A stretch of DNA of 13,820 nucleotides from Candidatus Rhabdochlamydia sp. (lineage in GTDB: Bacteria > Chlamydiota > Chlamydiia > Chlamydiales > Rhabdochlamydiaceae), in assembly GCA_030044075.1 (NCBI GenBank), contig JASHWM010000025.1:1-13820 (forward strand). The letters are read 5' to 3'. The notes under the pieces are model-generated. The model worked only from the letters and a program-made list of their open reading frames with translations, was not told where the DNA came from and did not search any database. This document shows positions 8,290 through 13,820 of the stretch, one piece after another. A program made the position numbers and the translations under genes. Every line of letters starts with the position of its first letter. Position 1 is the stretch's first letter.

Positions 8290-8621
8290 GCCGGATTCTG
8301 TACTTGTTTATCACAAGCGGCATCATTCATCTAGGACTTTTGTCACCAAAAATCTCAAGCGACACATATATGGGCTTTAAAAGCGGAGAGCAATAGGCCC
8401 ATATTTCTTGCTTCAGATGGGGTTTATCGCGCTTTATATCTCTATAAAGCGGACGGTCTTGCGACCGTCGTTTCACTCATTCTATCATGACGATAGCGAC
8501 ATGCTTTCTGTTATACTTTCCGTAGCCTTGCGGCCCCCAGCATTTCACTGGCATCCTCTCCTGCGAAGTCCGGACTTTCCTCTCCCACAAACCTTGTGGC
8601 AGCGAATGCCCGCTTTCCCGT
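8275..8621 (-). ncRNA. rnpB: RNase P RNA, bacterial type A
   Basis: Catalytic RNA of RNase P, which removes 5' leaders from tRNA precursors. Read on the minus strand, the conserved blocks occur in order: GAGGAAAGTCCGGACTTC (P4 5' strand), ATGCCAG...AATGCTGGGGGC, ATAACAGAAAGC, a P12-type hairpin GACGGTCGCAAGACCGTC, AAACCCCATCTGAAGCAAG, CTAGATGAATGA and the terminal CAGAATCCGGCTTACGA. P1 forms from ACGGGAAAG (8621-8613) and CTTTCCCGT (8283-8275), 9 bp without mismatch, which sets both ends and a length near 347 nt. The P16 arms are 8397-8404 and 8368-8375; the junction after them (minus 8367-8360, ATGTGTCG) has no GGT, so the usual GGU that binds tRNA CCA is missing, as known in Chlamydia and cyanobacteria. 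The gene begins 11 nt after the cdsZ stop and ends inside xerC. No clear promoter is seen within cdsZ. Confidence 0.95.
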
Positions 8622-8632
8622 CAAAAAACTCT

Positions 8633-9400
8633 TTACGCGCTGGCAACCCTGCGGCGGCGGCGTTTTGTTGCAGCTGCTGCACCTTCTGCCGGCTCGGCCT
8701 CCATCCAATAGTGGATGCGGGAGCAATGCTCGCAAAAAACAAGGTTCTCACCTTTGCGCACCAGGTTTTCGTGCTGTGCAGTCAATGCGATATGGCAGCC
8801 GCTGCACGTACGGTTTTCGATCGAGACGACGACCCTGTCCTTTTTATTGCGGAGCAGCCTTTCATAAATATGGAGGAGCTCTTGCGGCGCTTTTGCCGCC
8901 ATGGCATCTCTTTCATTTTTTAGCTGTTGTCCCTCTTTATTGATCAGATCGATGCTCGCCTGGATCTCATGCTCGAGGGCTTTTGTGCTTTCTTCAGAAG
9001 TTTTTAAACTCTGTCTGATCTTGTCAAGGAGCTCTTCTTCAGCAATCCTTTTGTCGACCAGGTCGGAAACTTTTTGTTCTGTTGCAATCCTTTCTCTTTC
9101 GGCTGCAGTCATTTCTTGCGTAATTGCATTGAACTCGTCCGCTTTCTTTACAAGGCTTTGCTGCGATTCAAGCTTTTTAATTTTTGCGTTGACCTCACCA
9201 ATTTTCAGTTCGAGCGCATCGATATTTTTTGTGAGCTCTTCGATCTCTTTTTCTTTTTCGCTGAGCTGCTGGTAGAGCTCTTTACGAAGCTGGTCAATTT
9301 GCTCCAGCTCTTTTTGACGCTGCTTGCGCAAACGGATCAGTCGGATCATTTTCATATCTAATTCTTGAATCTCGAGAATAAGATGCAACGATTCTTTCAT
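8633..9400 (-). CDS. cdsZ: Coiled-coil and C4 zinc-ribbon protein, CdsZ (CT398)-like
   Basis: A 255-residue protein with a long alpha-helical coiled-coil hairpin (about 20-185, rich in Glu, Lys, Gln and Leu, e.g. KEKEIEELTKNIDALELK). A zinc ribbon follows with C199-x2-C202 (RTCSGCHI) and C223-x2-C226 (FCEHCSR). This is the architecture of Chlamydia CT398, named CdsZ, whose product was reported to bind sigma54 and parts of the type III export apparatus; related zf-RING_7 proteins occur in many bacteria, so the function is inferred from lineage. The tail after the ribbon is unusual: Ala-rich, then KRRRRR and VASA. ATG at 9400 is chosen, with GGA 6-7 nt upstream; a TTG at 9427 would add 9 residues. 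rnpB follows after 11 nt and may share its transcript. Confidence 0.85.
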   Translation of the reverse strand: MKESLHLILEIQELDMKMIRLIRLRKQRQKELEQIDQLRKELYQQLSEKEKEIEELTKNIDALELKIGEVNAKIKKLESQQSLVKKADEFNAITQEMTAAERERIATEQKVSDLVDKRIAEEELLDKIRQSLKTSEESTKALEHEIQASIDLINKEGQQLKNERDAMAAKAPQELLHIYERLLRNKKDRVVVSIENRTCSGCHIALTAQHENLVRKGENLVFCEHCSRIHYWMEAEPAEGAAAATKRRRRRVASA

Positions 9401-9441
9401 TTTTTTCCTATAGGTGAAAAAATACAATGTGGGTAGAGGCT

Positions 9442-9454
9442 ATAGATTATCTAT
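9442..9454. repeat. 13-nt palindrome at the cdsZ promoter
   Basis: ATAGAT-T-ATCTAT is a perfect inverted repeat with 6-nt arms around one base. It overlaps the proposed -10 box of cdsZ (9446-9451), so it could be an operator, but an A/T-rich 13-mer can also arise by chance. Confidence 0.3.
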
Positions 9455-9473
9455 TCCCCGTAATATAGCTCAA
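9446..9473 (-). promoter_or_regulatory. Candidate sigma70-type promoter for cdsZ (and rnpB)
   Basis: In the 118-nt space upstream of cdsZ, minus-strand TTGAGC (9473-9468) and GATAAT (9451-9446) are 16 nt apart, a fair match to TTGACA/TATAAT, about 45 nt before the ATG. No strong terminator is visible after the upstream gene, so read-through from the Inc-like pair is also possible. Confidence 0.35.
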
Positions 9474-9518
9474 GCAAAATATCGCATATTGCCGACCTAT
9501 ATATTATAATTTTTAAAA

Positions 9519-9857
9519 CTATCTTCCCATACAAGAATAGATCATCCTTTGGAGGGCCGTCGCGACAACCTGGTGGATCACCTCGGCAAGTGCCCATCCC
9601 GCGGAAACAAGGAGGTACTGGTCGATATGGCGCTGGAACTCCTCGGGGTCGTCGCTATACTTTACCCCGCAGGCGACCGTTGCAAAAAAAGCATATGCTC
9701 CTAAAAAACCAAGAACGATCCCTGCAGTCTTCACTGCAGTGGCAGCCCCAAGCAGAGCAAGGGTGGCGCCTCCTGCGCCAACGGCTAGAGCACCTACAGC
9801 GTAGGGCATCGCCGTCCAAAACGTAGAGGGATTTTGATTGGCATTGACGTTGTTCAT
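9519..9857 (-). CDS. Small membrane protein with bilobed hydrophobic segment, Inc-like
   Basis: A 112-residue protein I do not recognise as a named family. A short polar N-terminus (MNNVNANQNPST) is followed by two adjacent hydrophobic stretches, about 17-39 and 43-65, rich in Ala and Gly and separated by only a few residues (TAVK). After an acidic stretch (KYSDDPEEFQ) comes a weaker hydrophobic helix at about 81-100. Two close membrane spans with a short turn are the hallmark of chlamydial inclusion membrane proteins, which are secreted by type III secretion; this assignment is inference from shape only. ATG at 9857 is chosen because GAGGAG lies 4 nt upstream; a TTG at 9869 would add 4 residues but overlaps the previous gene. 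It starts 1 nt after the stop of the 359-residue gene, and its ribosome binding site is inside that gene's last codons, so translation is probably coupled. Confidence 0.75.
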   Translation of the reverse strand: MNNVNANQNPSTFWTAMPYAVGALAVGAGGATLALLGAATAVKTAGIVLGFLGAYAFFATVACGVKYSDDPEEFQRHIDQYLLVSAGWALAEVIHQVVATALQRMIYSCMGR

Positions 9858-9858
9858 A

Positions 9859-10938
9859 CTACTCCTCAATTAGAACAAGATCGATTATTCTCCAATAGTC
9901 CGGATTGCCAACCGCTCTTGCAGCTCTGAACAATTCCTGAACGGTATTTGTGCTCAGCATCCTGTCAATGACGGCCACTGCTGGGCTTCCTTCCTCCTCA
10001 TGAGAGGACTCTATCCACTTTTTGGCCTTCTGCAAACTGGTTTTCCATGCTTCCAGGTCATTTAGTTTCGCATACTGTCTTTTCAGGAAAAACCCTTGCT
10101 CGTTAAAGGCAACTGGGTCTTCAAGACCCCGAAAACTGCGGATGATCTCAAGGAGCATCGAATGCCCTACGGAGATCCCCGAGGCGGGCCGTATTCGCCT
10201 GTCTCTTAATAATCCCCTTACTTCATCCAGTGAACACTCTGAAAATAGCTGAAACATCGGGAGGATGTTCTCCATGGTCTCCTGTAAACTGGCGTAAACC
10301 AATTCGGCCATTTCCAGGTCCTTTTTTAAAGCGGCAAAACTCTCCTCGTCGATCTCTTCGGCTTGGACTTTCCTGCAGGCATGATAAATCAATGCGTCGC
10401 TAAAAATGAGCGGGGCAAGGGCCTTTCCCTGGTCATTCTCTTGTCTTTGGCAATATGGGACCCATACTGAGAAGTTTTGATAAAACTGGTCTTTAAAATA
10501 ATGATAAGGGTTCAGGTTCTCTGATGCAGGGATCCCCGCGCGGTATTCTTCTTTGAGGAACCCTTTTAAGACATCGGTCGCTTCAGCGGTCTTCCCTTCC
10601 GCTAAAAGTGTATATCCCTTGAGCCATGCCTTTGCCTCTTCAAGCTTTTGCCTCGTATAATAGGCATGGACGGCAAATACGATCGAGCTTACAGTGCTCG
10701 CACCAATGATCACAAAACCTATGGCAGAGGCAACACTTCCTGCAGCTGTCACTGTAATGACAACACCTACTATGCCTGCTGCAAGCGAACAGCCCAAAAT
10801 ACCAAACGAGACGCTCGAGATTTTTTTCAGCGATTCCGCCTGCTCAGACATCCCTTCAACTGCGGAAGCTATATGCAAGGGAGCTTCCATTCGCAAAAAG
10901 TCTTTTACTGCATCAAAGTTGATATCTTCTATTGGCAT
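9859..10938 (-). CDS. Hypothetical membrane protein with N-terminal bilobed hydrophobic domain, Inc-like
   Basis: A 359-residue protein with no family I can name. Residues 1-40 are polar and include a helix (AVEGMSEQAESLKK). Two hydrophobic segments follow at about 43-65 and 68-92, with the turn TAAGS between them. The remaining 265 residues look soluble and mostly helical; KAWLKGYTLLAEGKTAEATDVLKGFLKEE (split here as helices at about 101-130) has a TPR-like feel without a clear repeat. There is no classical signal peptide. A bilobed membrane hairpin plus a large soluble C-terminal domain fits chlamydial Inc proteins facing the host cytosol, by inference only. ATG at 10938 is preceded by a weak AAGGG. 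A strong promoter (10966-10993) stands just upstream, making this the first gene of a two-gene unit with the 112-residue membrane protein. Confidence 0.78.
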   Translation of the reverse strand: MPIEDINFDAVKDFLRMEAPLHIASAVEGMSEQAESLKKISSVSFGILGCSLAAGIVGVVITVTAAGSVASAIGFVIIGASTVSSIVFAVHAYYTRQKLEEAKAWLKGYTLLAEGKTAEATDVLKGFLKEEYRAGIPASENLNPYHYFKDQFYQNFSVWVPYCQRQENDQGKALAPLIFSDALIYHACRKVQAEEIDEESFAALKKDLEMAELVYASLQETMENILPMFQLFSECSLDEVRGLLRDRRIRPASGISVGHSMLLEIIRSFRGLEDPVAFNEQGFFLKRQYAKLNDLEAWKTSLQKAKKWIESSHEEEGSPAVAVIDRMLSTNTVQELFRAARAVGNPDYWRIIDLVLIEE

Positions 10939-10965
10939 CTAAACCCTTTTTTGATTAGGAACGCT

Positions 10966-10993
10966 ATTATAGTTAGCTAAAATGTAAAATCAA
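10966..10993 (-). promoter_or_regulatory. Strong sigma70-like promoter of the Inc-like pair
   Basis: Minus-strand TTGATT (10993-10988), a 16-nt spacer and a perfect TATAAT (10971-10966) stand about 28 nt before the ATG at 10938. This predicts a start near 10959 and a 5' leader of about 20 nt. It is the best promoter match in the window. The main chlamydial sigma factor (sigma66) uses similar boxes. Confidence 0.6.
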
Positions 10994-11031
10994 ACTAAAA
11001 ATCCTTAAAATTCGATTAATAATTAAAAGAA

Positions 11032-11061
11032 TTAAAAAATTATCTCTAATTTAACTAGAAT
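11032..11061 (+). promoter_or_regulatory. Candidate promoter for the small plus-strand gene pair
   Basis: In the very A/T-rich divergent region (10939-11082), TTAAAA (11032-11037) and TAGAAT (11056-11061) are 18 nt apart and 22 nt before the first possible ATG (11083). In such A/T-rich DNA this match is weak evidence. Nothing else, such as an RNA or a repeat, stands out in this interval. Confidence 0.25.
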
Positions 11062-11082
11062 AAATTTCAAAAATAATTTTTA

Positions 11083-11337
11083 ATGAGCTCAAAGCAGCTA
11101 GTTGCCAAAGAGGAGCTCGTCACCATGGAAATTTCCGGCATCCCTCCTTCAAGACAGATCGAAGGACAACAGCCAACACCAAGTTTTGCCAATCAGTTCC
11201 GGGAAGATATCATCGAATTTTCCCAGAGTATCGAAAGCTTAAGCGAGGAATCCGTAAACAACCAGGATTATCTTCGTCAATTCGCTGCAAGCGCTGTCAA
11301 ACTCTTTAATTCAGCAGATAAAGCAAGCCAACTTTAA
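11083..11337 (+). CDS. Small acidic hypothetical protein
   Basis: An 84-residue reading frame that I do not recognise. It has no membrane segment, cysteine cluster or signal peptide. The first part is polar and Pro/Gln-containing (GIPPSRQIEGQQPTPSF); the second half should be helical and acidic (REDIIEFSQSIESLSEE, then DYLRQFAASAVKLFNSADK). Two starts are possible. ATG 11083 has no ribosome binding site; ATG 11125 has GAGGAG 9 nt upstream and would give 70 residues (MEISGIPPSR). The gap of 15 nt to the next gene and that gene's good AAGGAG argue that both are real and co-transcribed. Size and composition would suit a secreted effector, chaperone or secretion-system accessory protein, but nothing specific supports one. 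A lineage-specific protein is most likely. Confidence 0.65.
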   Translation: MSSKQLVAKEELVTMEISGIPPSRQIEGQQPTPSFANQFREDIIEFSQSIESLSEESVNNQDYLRQFAASAVKLFNSADKASQL

Positions 11338-11352
11338 AACAAGGAGAAGAGG

Positions 11353-11595
11353 ATGCAAAGAGAAAATCTTCTAGATGCAGGTCAGATCATTAAGACGATC
11401 CTTACCCAGCCCCTTTCCATACCTGATACTTCTGAAGACATCTCCCTTTTAAGCGCAGCTCTCAAGTTTGACGAGCAGGACGCAACCTCCTCGGACCTTT
11501 CAAAAGTCCTTCACCAATTTCTAAAATACCCTGAACCCGTGAAAAATTTACTTTTCGAGCTTCAGATCATTTCAGAGGAGCTTAGAAGAGGCTAA
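11353..11595 (+). CDS. Small helical hypothetical protein, second gene of a bicistron
   Basis: An 80-residue protein of unknown family, preceded by AAGGAG (11341-11346) 6 nt before the ATG, a strong ribosome binding site that supports a real gene. It is acidic and should be mostly helical ([40 protein letters not shown], then a basic end LRRG), with no cysteines, no membrane span and no signal peptide. It follows the 84-residue gene by 15 nt, so the two probably work together. Its TAA (11593-11595) overlaps the TAG of rnz (11594-11592, minus strand). No function is proposed. Confidence 0.72.
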   Translation: MQRENLLDAGQIIKTILTQPLSIPDTSEDISLLSAALKFDEQDATSSDLSKVLHQFLKYPEPVKNLLFELQIISEELRRG

Positions 11596-12494
11596 AGGAA
11601 AGGGAAGACCTTCAGGTCGTCAGCGATCATAGTATTTGGAAATACCTTGGAAGCTTCCTGGTAAAATGGGTCAAGCTCCTGGTATCTCGCAGAAAAATGC
11701 GTCAACACCATCTGCTTTACGTTTGCCTGCTTTGCGATCGTCGCAGCCTGCTTTGCAGTCAGGTGATGGTATTTTTCTGCAAGCTCTCGATGTTCTTCAA
11801 GGTAGGTGCTCTCGCAAAGAAAAAGGTTGGCCCCGCTTGCAAGTTCGATCGCTTTTTGCGTGAACTTCGTATCGATCACAATCGCAAAGACCCTCCCTTT
11901 TTGAAGATGGGCGACATCGGTGATCTTGACGATTTTTCCCTGGACCTCGATCTGTCCTTCCTTTTCGAGCTTTTTTACTAAAGGCCCCTGCACACCAAAC
12001 TGCTTGAGCTTGTCCTTTTCGAACTTATACACGTCTTTTTCGGAGATCCGCCATCCGATGTTGTCCACGCCGTGTTCCAAGAACTTCGCCTCGATCGTAA
12101 ACTGATCATCGATATGGACGATCCCTTCCTCAGACACCGGGTGCTCGATCACCTGGAGATGATCGTGATAGAGCGTCCCGTAGCGCAGGCGGTCAAAATA
12201 GACTTTGCCGCTTGCGGGATAATAACAGTGGATGGGATGGGCCACTTTATCAAGGTTGAGCCGCATCAGCATAGATCCGAGGCCAAGGCAGTGGTCTCCA
12301 TGAAAGTGGCTGACAAAGATCCTCGTCACTGTCGGCGGAGCTACATTTGCAAAAATAAACTGCCTTTGCGTCCCCTCCCCTGGATCAAAAAGGAGTCCTT
12401 CATTGTTCCAGCGAAGGAGATAGGCGCCATGGTTGCGCAAGCGGGTCGGTTGCTGAGAAGAACATCCTAAAATGATAAGATCGCGCGTACTCAT
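11592..12494 (-). CDS. rnz: Ribonuclease Z
   Basis: A 300-residue zinc endonuclease of the metallo-beta-lactamase fold that cuts the 3' trailer of tRNA precursors just after the discriminator base, before CCA addition. The metal-binding HxHxDH is H63-F-H65-G-D67-H68 ([13 protein letters not shown]). The other ligands follow in the expected order: [18 protein letters not shown] and LTHFSARYQ. The exosite arm for tRNA is present at about 155-190 ([15 protein letters not shown]), which separates RNase Z from other lactamase-fold hydrolases. The length is usual for the short form. ATG at 12494 follows the rhomboid stop by 1 nt with GGTGA upstream, so it is likely coupled to that gene. It corresponds to the Chlamydia CT346-type gene that sits next to xerC, here about 3.3 kb away. 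RNase Z should be essential if tRNA genes lack CCA. Confidence 0.94.
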   Translation of the reverse strand: MSTRDLIILGCSSQQPTRLRNHGAYLLRWNNEGLLFDPGEGTQRQFIFANVAPPTVTRIFVSHFHGDHCLGLGSMLMRLNLDKVAHPIHCYYPASGKVYFDRLRYGTLYHDHLQVIEHPVSEEGIVHIDDQFTIEAKFLEHGVDNIGWRISEKDVYKFEKDKLKQFGVQGPLVKKLEKEGQIEVQGKIVKITDVAHLQKGRVFAIVIDTKFTQKAIELASGANLFLCESTYLEEHRELAEKYHHLTAKQAATIAKQANVKQMVLTHFSARYQELDPFYQEASKVFPNTMIADDLKVFPFL

Positions 12495-12495
12495 G

Positions 12496-13605
12496 CTACT
12501 TCACCGCAAAATATGAAACTCGGGCAAGCCCCATCCCGATAAGGAACCCTGCAACATGGGCAGTGTTTGCAATTCCCAGGGAAAACCCCTTGGAAGATAC
12601 TTCCTCTACAATAAAGGAGATAAATTGCAGGCCGAACATTGCGATCACAAAAAAAACAAGGAAATAGATTGCTTCCTTTTGCAGAGGATACCCTTCCCAG
12701 GGAGCAACCTTCTGGCGGACCCAAATAAATCCGGCCATTCCGCATGCGACACCAGAAAATCCAAGAAAAAACGGACCTCCCATTATATACTGGGCCGTAT
12801 TGGAAATTGCCGCGACAAGGACGACCATTACAAGCATGCGCATCTTCCCAACGCGATGTTCGATCTGCTTCCCGAGGACCCACAGCCAGATCATATTGAA
12901 AAGGATATGCAGAAAATTCCCATGAAGGACGATCGGTGTTACAAAGCGCCAAAGCTCTCCCTCTTTGATCTTCTCAAAAAGAGGTGCTTTTGCCATGCTT
13001 TCCGAACTTTTTGGGGACAGGTAGTCATAAAGCCCTTTCCACATAGGCTCATGCTCGGCTTCCTCAACCTTTTTTTCTTCCTCTGCAGGAAGGTTTTCAA
13101 TGTCCGTGAGCGACTGCAGGGAATATTCTTTGACGAGCCGATAGAAGTCTTCAAAAGCTTTTGGATAATCAAAGAGGAGCTTTCTCTGCATTGAGGTCAT
13201 TCCGACCTGCAGGGCGAGGGGCCCTTCTTCTTTTAAAACCTCAAGTTCCTGTCCCCCATTCCAAAAAAAGACGACCGCGCAGAACGCAATAAGAAAATTT
13301 GTCAGATATGAGGGAACAACCTGTTTGACACGGACCTTTAGAACAGGGATCTCTTTTTTTTTGTTTGGGGCAATACGAGGTTCGAGGGTGATGCCGCTTG
13401 TAAATTTCGGGTCGGCGGGATTTTCCTGAAATTCCTGCAAATCGGCCATGGAAGAGGATAAGAAATCTTCATCCTCTATCCAGATCAAATATCCCCCATC
13501 TCCATTTGTGGAAGGCTCAAAGGCGTTTTCAACTCCTTTCCTGCGCAAGAACTCGCAAAAAAGCTCTGCCTGTTTTTCTTCTTGGACTTTCCCTATTAAA
13601 CGCAT
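12496..13605 (-). CDS. Rhomboid-family intramembrane serine protease, GlpG-like
   Basis: A 369-residue integral membrane protease that cleaves substrates within the bilayer. The N-terminal 70 residues resemble the GlpG cytosolic domain, ending in [10 protein letters not shown] (E. coli FLENPADPRY). The first membrane span is about 98-116. The core has the L1/TM2 signature [15 protein letters not shown] with His233 and Asn237 (HxxxN, as GlpG H150/N154), the nucleophile Ser284 in GFSG and His350 in [12 protein letters not shown]; further spans lie near 257-275 and 312-333. The segment between the first span and ELWRFV is about 100 residues long, against roughly 25 in GlpG, and carries [12 protein letters not shown]. 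Its ATG overlaps the end of the rfaE2-like gene by 10 nt, and rnz starts 1 nt after its stop. The substrate is unknown. Residue order and spacing make an active enzyme likely. Confidence 0.93.
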   Translation of the reverse strand: MRLIGKVQEEKQAELFCEFLRRKGVENAFEPSTNGDGGYLIWIEDEDFLSSSMADLQEFQENPADPKFTSGITLEPRIAPNKKKEIPVLKVRVKQVVPSYLTNFLIAFCAVVFFWNGGQELEVLKEEGPLALQVGMTSMQRKLLFDYPKAFEDFYRLVKEYSLQSLTDIENLPAEEEKKVEEAEHEPMWKGLYDYLSPKSSESMAKAPLFEKIKEGELWRFVTPIVLHGNFLHILFNMIWLWVLGKQIEHRVGKMRMLVMVVLVAAISNTAQYIMGGPFFLGFSGVACGMAGFIWVRQKVAPWEGYPLQKEAIYFLVFFVIAMFGLQFISFIVEEVSSKGFSLGIANTAHVAGFLIGMGLARVSYFAVK

Positions 13606-13820
13606 GTCTGTTTTATCTTTTGAATAATCTCTGAGGTCGAGAGCCCAGGGATAAGTTGAACGATATGGACCCTTCCGCCAAAGGAGCGGACAGTTTCCGC
13701 CTCAATGCAGTTTTCTCCATATTCCGAACCGTTTACATGAACGTCCGGTCGAATTTTTTTTAAGATCTCAATGGGATCTGTTTCTTCAAAGGAAGTGACA
13801 AAGTCGACAAAGCCAAGGGC
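13596..13820 (-). CDS. rfaE2: RfaE2/HldE-type sugar-phosphate nucleotidyltransferase, 5' part cut by window edge
   Basis: Only the last 74 codons and stop are inside the window, open to the right edge. The fragment reads ALGFVDFVTSFEETDP, then IRPDVHVNGSEYGEN, then VRSFGGRVHIVQLIPGLSTS. This pattern (RPDVxVxGxxY and GGRVxxxxLxxGxSTT) is the C-terminal half of the RfaE domain II/HldE cytidylyltransferase-like fold, which adds a nucleotide to D-glycero-beta-D-manno-heptose 1-phosphate for lipopolysaccharide core synthesis. Related glycerol-phosphate and ethanolamine-phosphate cytidylyltransferases share the fold, and the N-terminal HxGH motif that would help lies outside. The KGGDY-type loop reads NGSEY here. 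The stop TAA (13598-13596) falls within the first codons of the rhomboid gene, a 10-nt overlap that suggests coupled translation. Confidence 0.8.
   Translation of the reverse strand, partial: ALGFVDFVTSFEETDPIEILKKIRPDVHVNGSEYGENCIEAETVRSFGGRVHIVQLIPGLSTSEIIQKIKQTCV

Noticed and set aside
8511..8751. Two minus-strand frames of 68 and 74 codons over the rnpB 5' half
   Set aside because: The region is explained by RNase P RNA conserved blocks and the cdsZ end.
8408..8943. Plus-strand frames of 171 and 115 codons over rnpB and cdsZ
   Set aside because: They run across the RNase P RNA and antisense to the zinc ribbon; the Cys-rich look comes from reading these regions backwards.
9401..9518. Possible RNA gene or terminator between the Inc-like pair and cdsZ
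   Set aside because: Only A/T-rich sequence, a short palindrome and a likely promoter are visible; no G/C stem with a U-run.
12491..13194. Large frames (153 codons minus, 212 codons plus) within the rhomboid gene
   Set aside because: They are shadows of a rhomboid gene with GFSG, HxxxN and catalytic His in the correct order.
1..13820. CRISPR array, tRNA genes, insertion sequences, phage genes
   Set aside because: I saw no spaced direct repeats, no tRNA cloverleaf or TTCRANY-type arms, and no transposase. The only recombinase is a housekeeping XerC.

Overview
The window looks like chromosomal DNA from a member of the Chlamydiota, probably an environmental (non-Chlamydiaceae) lineage. This rests on gene content and order. 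The block abcF, glyA, clpP, dapF joins two neighbourhoods I recall from Chlamydia: the ABC-F/xerC/rnz group and the dapF/clpP1/glyA group. GlyA has the long chlamydial form, ClpP matches chlamydial ClpP1, and a coiled-coil/zinc-ribbon protein resembles CdsZ (CT398). The RNase P RNA lacks the GGU motif, as in Chlamydia. Two proteins carry the bilobed hydrophobic segment typical of inclusion membrane (Inc) proteins. No database search was possible, so the assignment is from memory of these families.

Layout. Positions 1-7303, all minus strand, form one tight gene string read right to left: abcF, glyA, clpP, dapF and a SNF2/SWIM helicase that runs off the left edge. Gaps are 5-55 nt. A 71-nt divergent region (7304-7374) separates it from xerC on the plus strand. 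The last xerC codons overlap the 3' end of rnpB (minus). rnpB lies 11 nt downstream of cdsZ (minus). Further right is a minus-strand pair of Inc-like membrane proteins (9519-10938) with a good sigma70-like promoter, then an A/T-rich divergent region, then a plus-strand pair of small unrecognised genes (11083-11595). These end tail-to-tail with rnz, their stop codons overlapping. Positions 11592-13820 are a second minus-strand string: a partial rfaE2-type nucleotidyltransferase, a GlpG-like rhomboid and rnz, with 10-nt overlap and 1-nt spacing.

How the genes fit together. GlyA and DapF make one-carbon units and meso-diaminopimelate. In Chlamydia their homologues also make D-alanine and D-glutamate, so this string may be a peptidoglycan precursor unit. 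rnpB (tRNA 5' maturation) and rnz (tRNA 3' maturation) occur together, and the missing GGU motif fits tRNA genes that do not encode CCA, where RNase Z is needed. CdsZ and the Inc-like pair point to type III secretion and host interaction. The 9.5-11.6 kb part is the least conserved-looking and holds the genes I cannot name.
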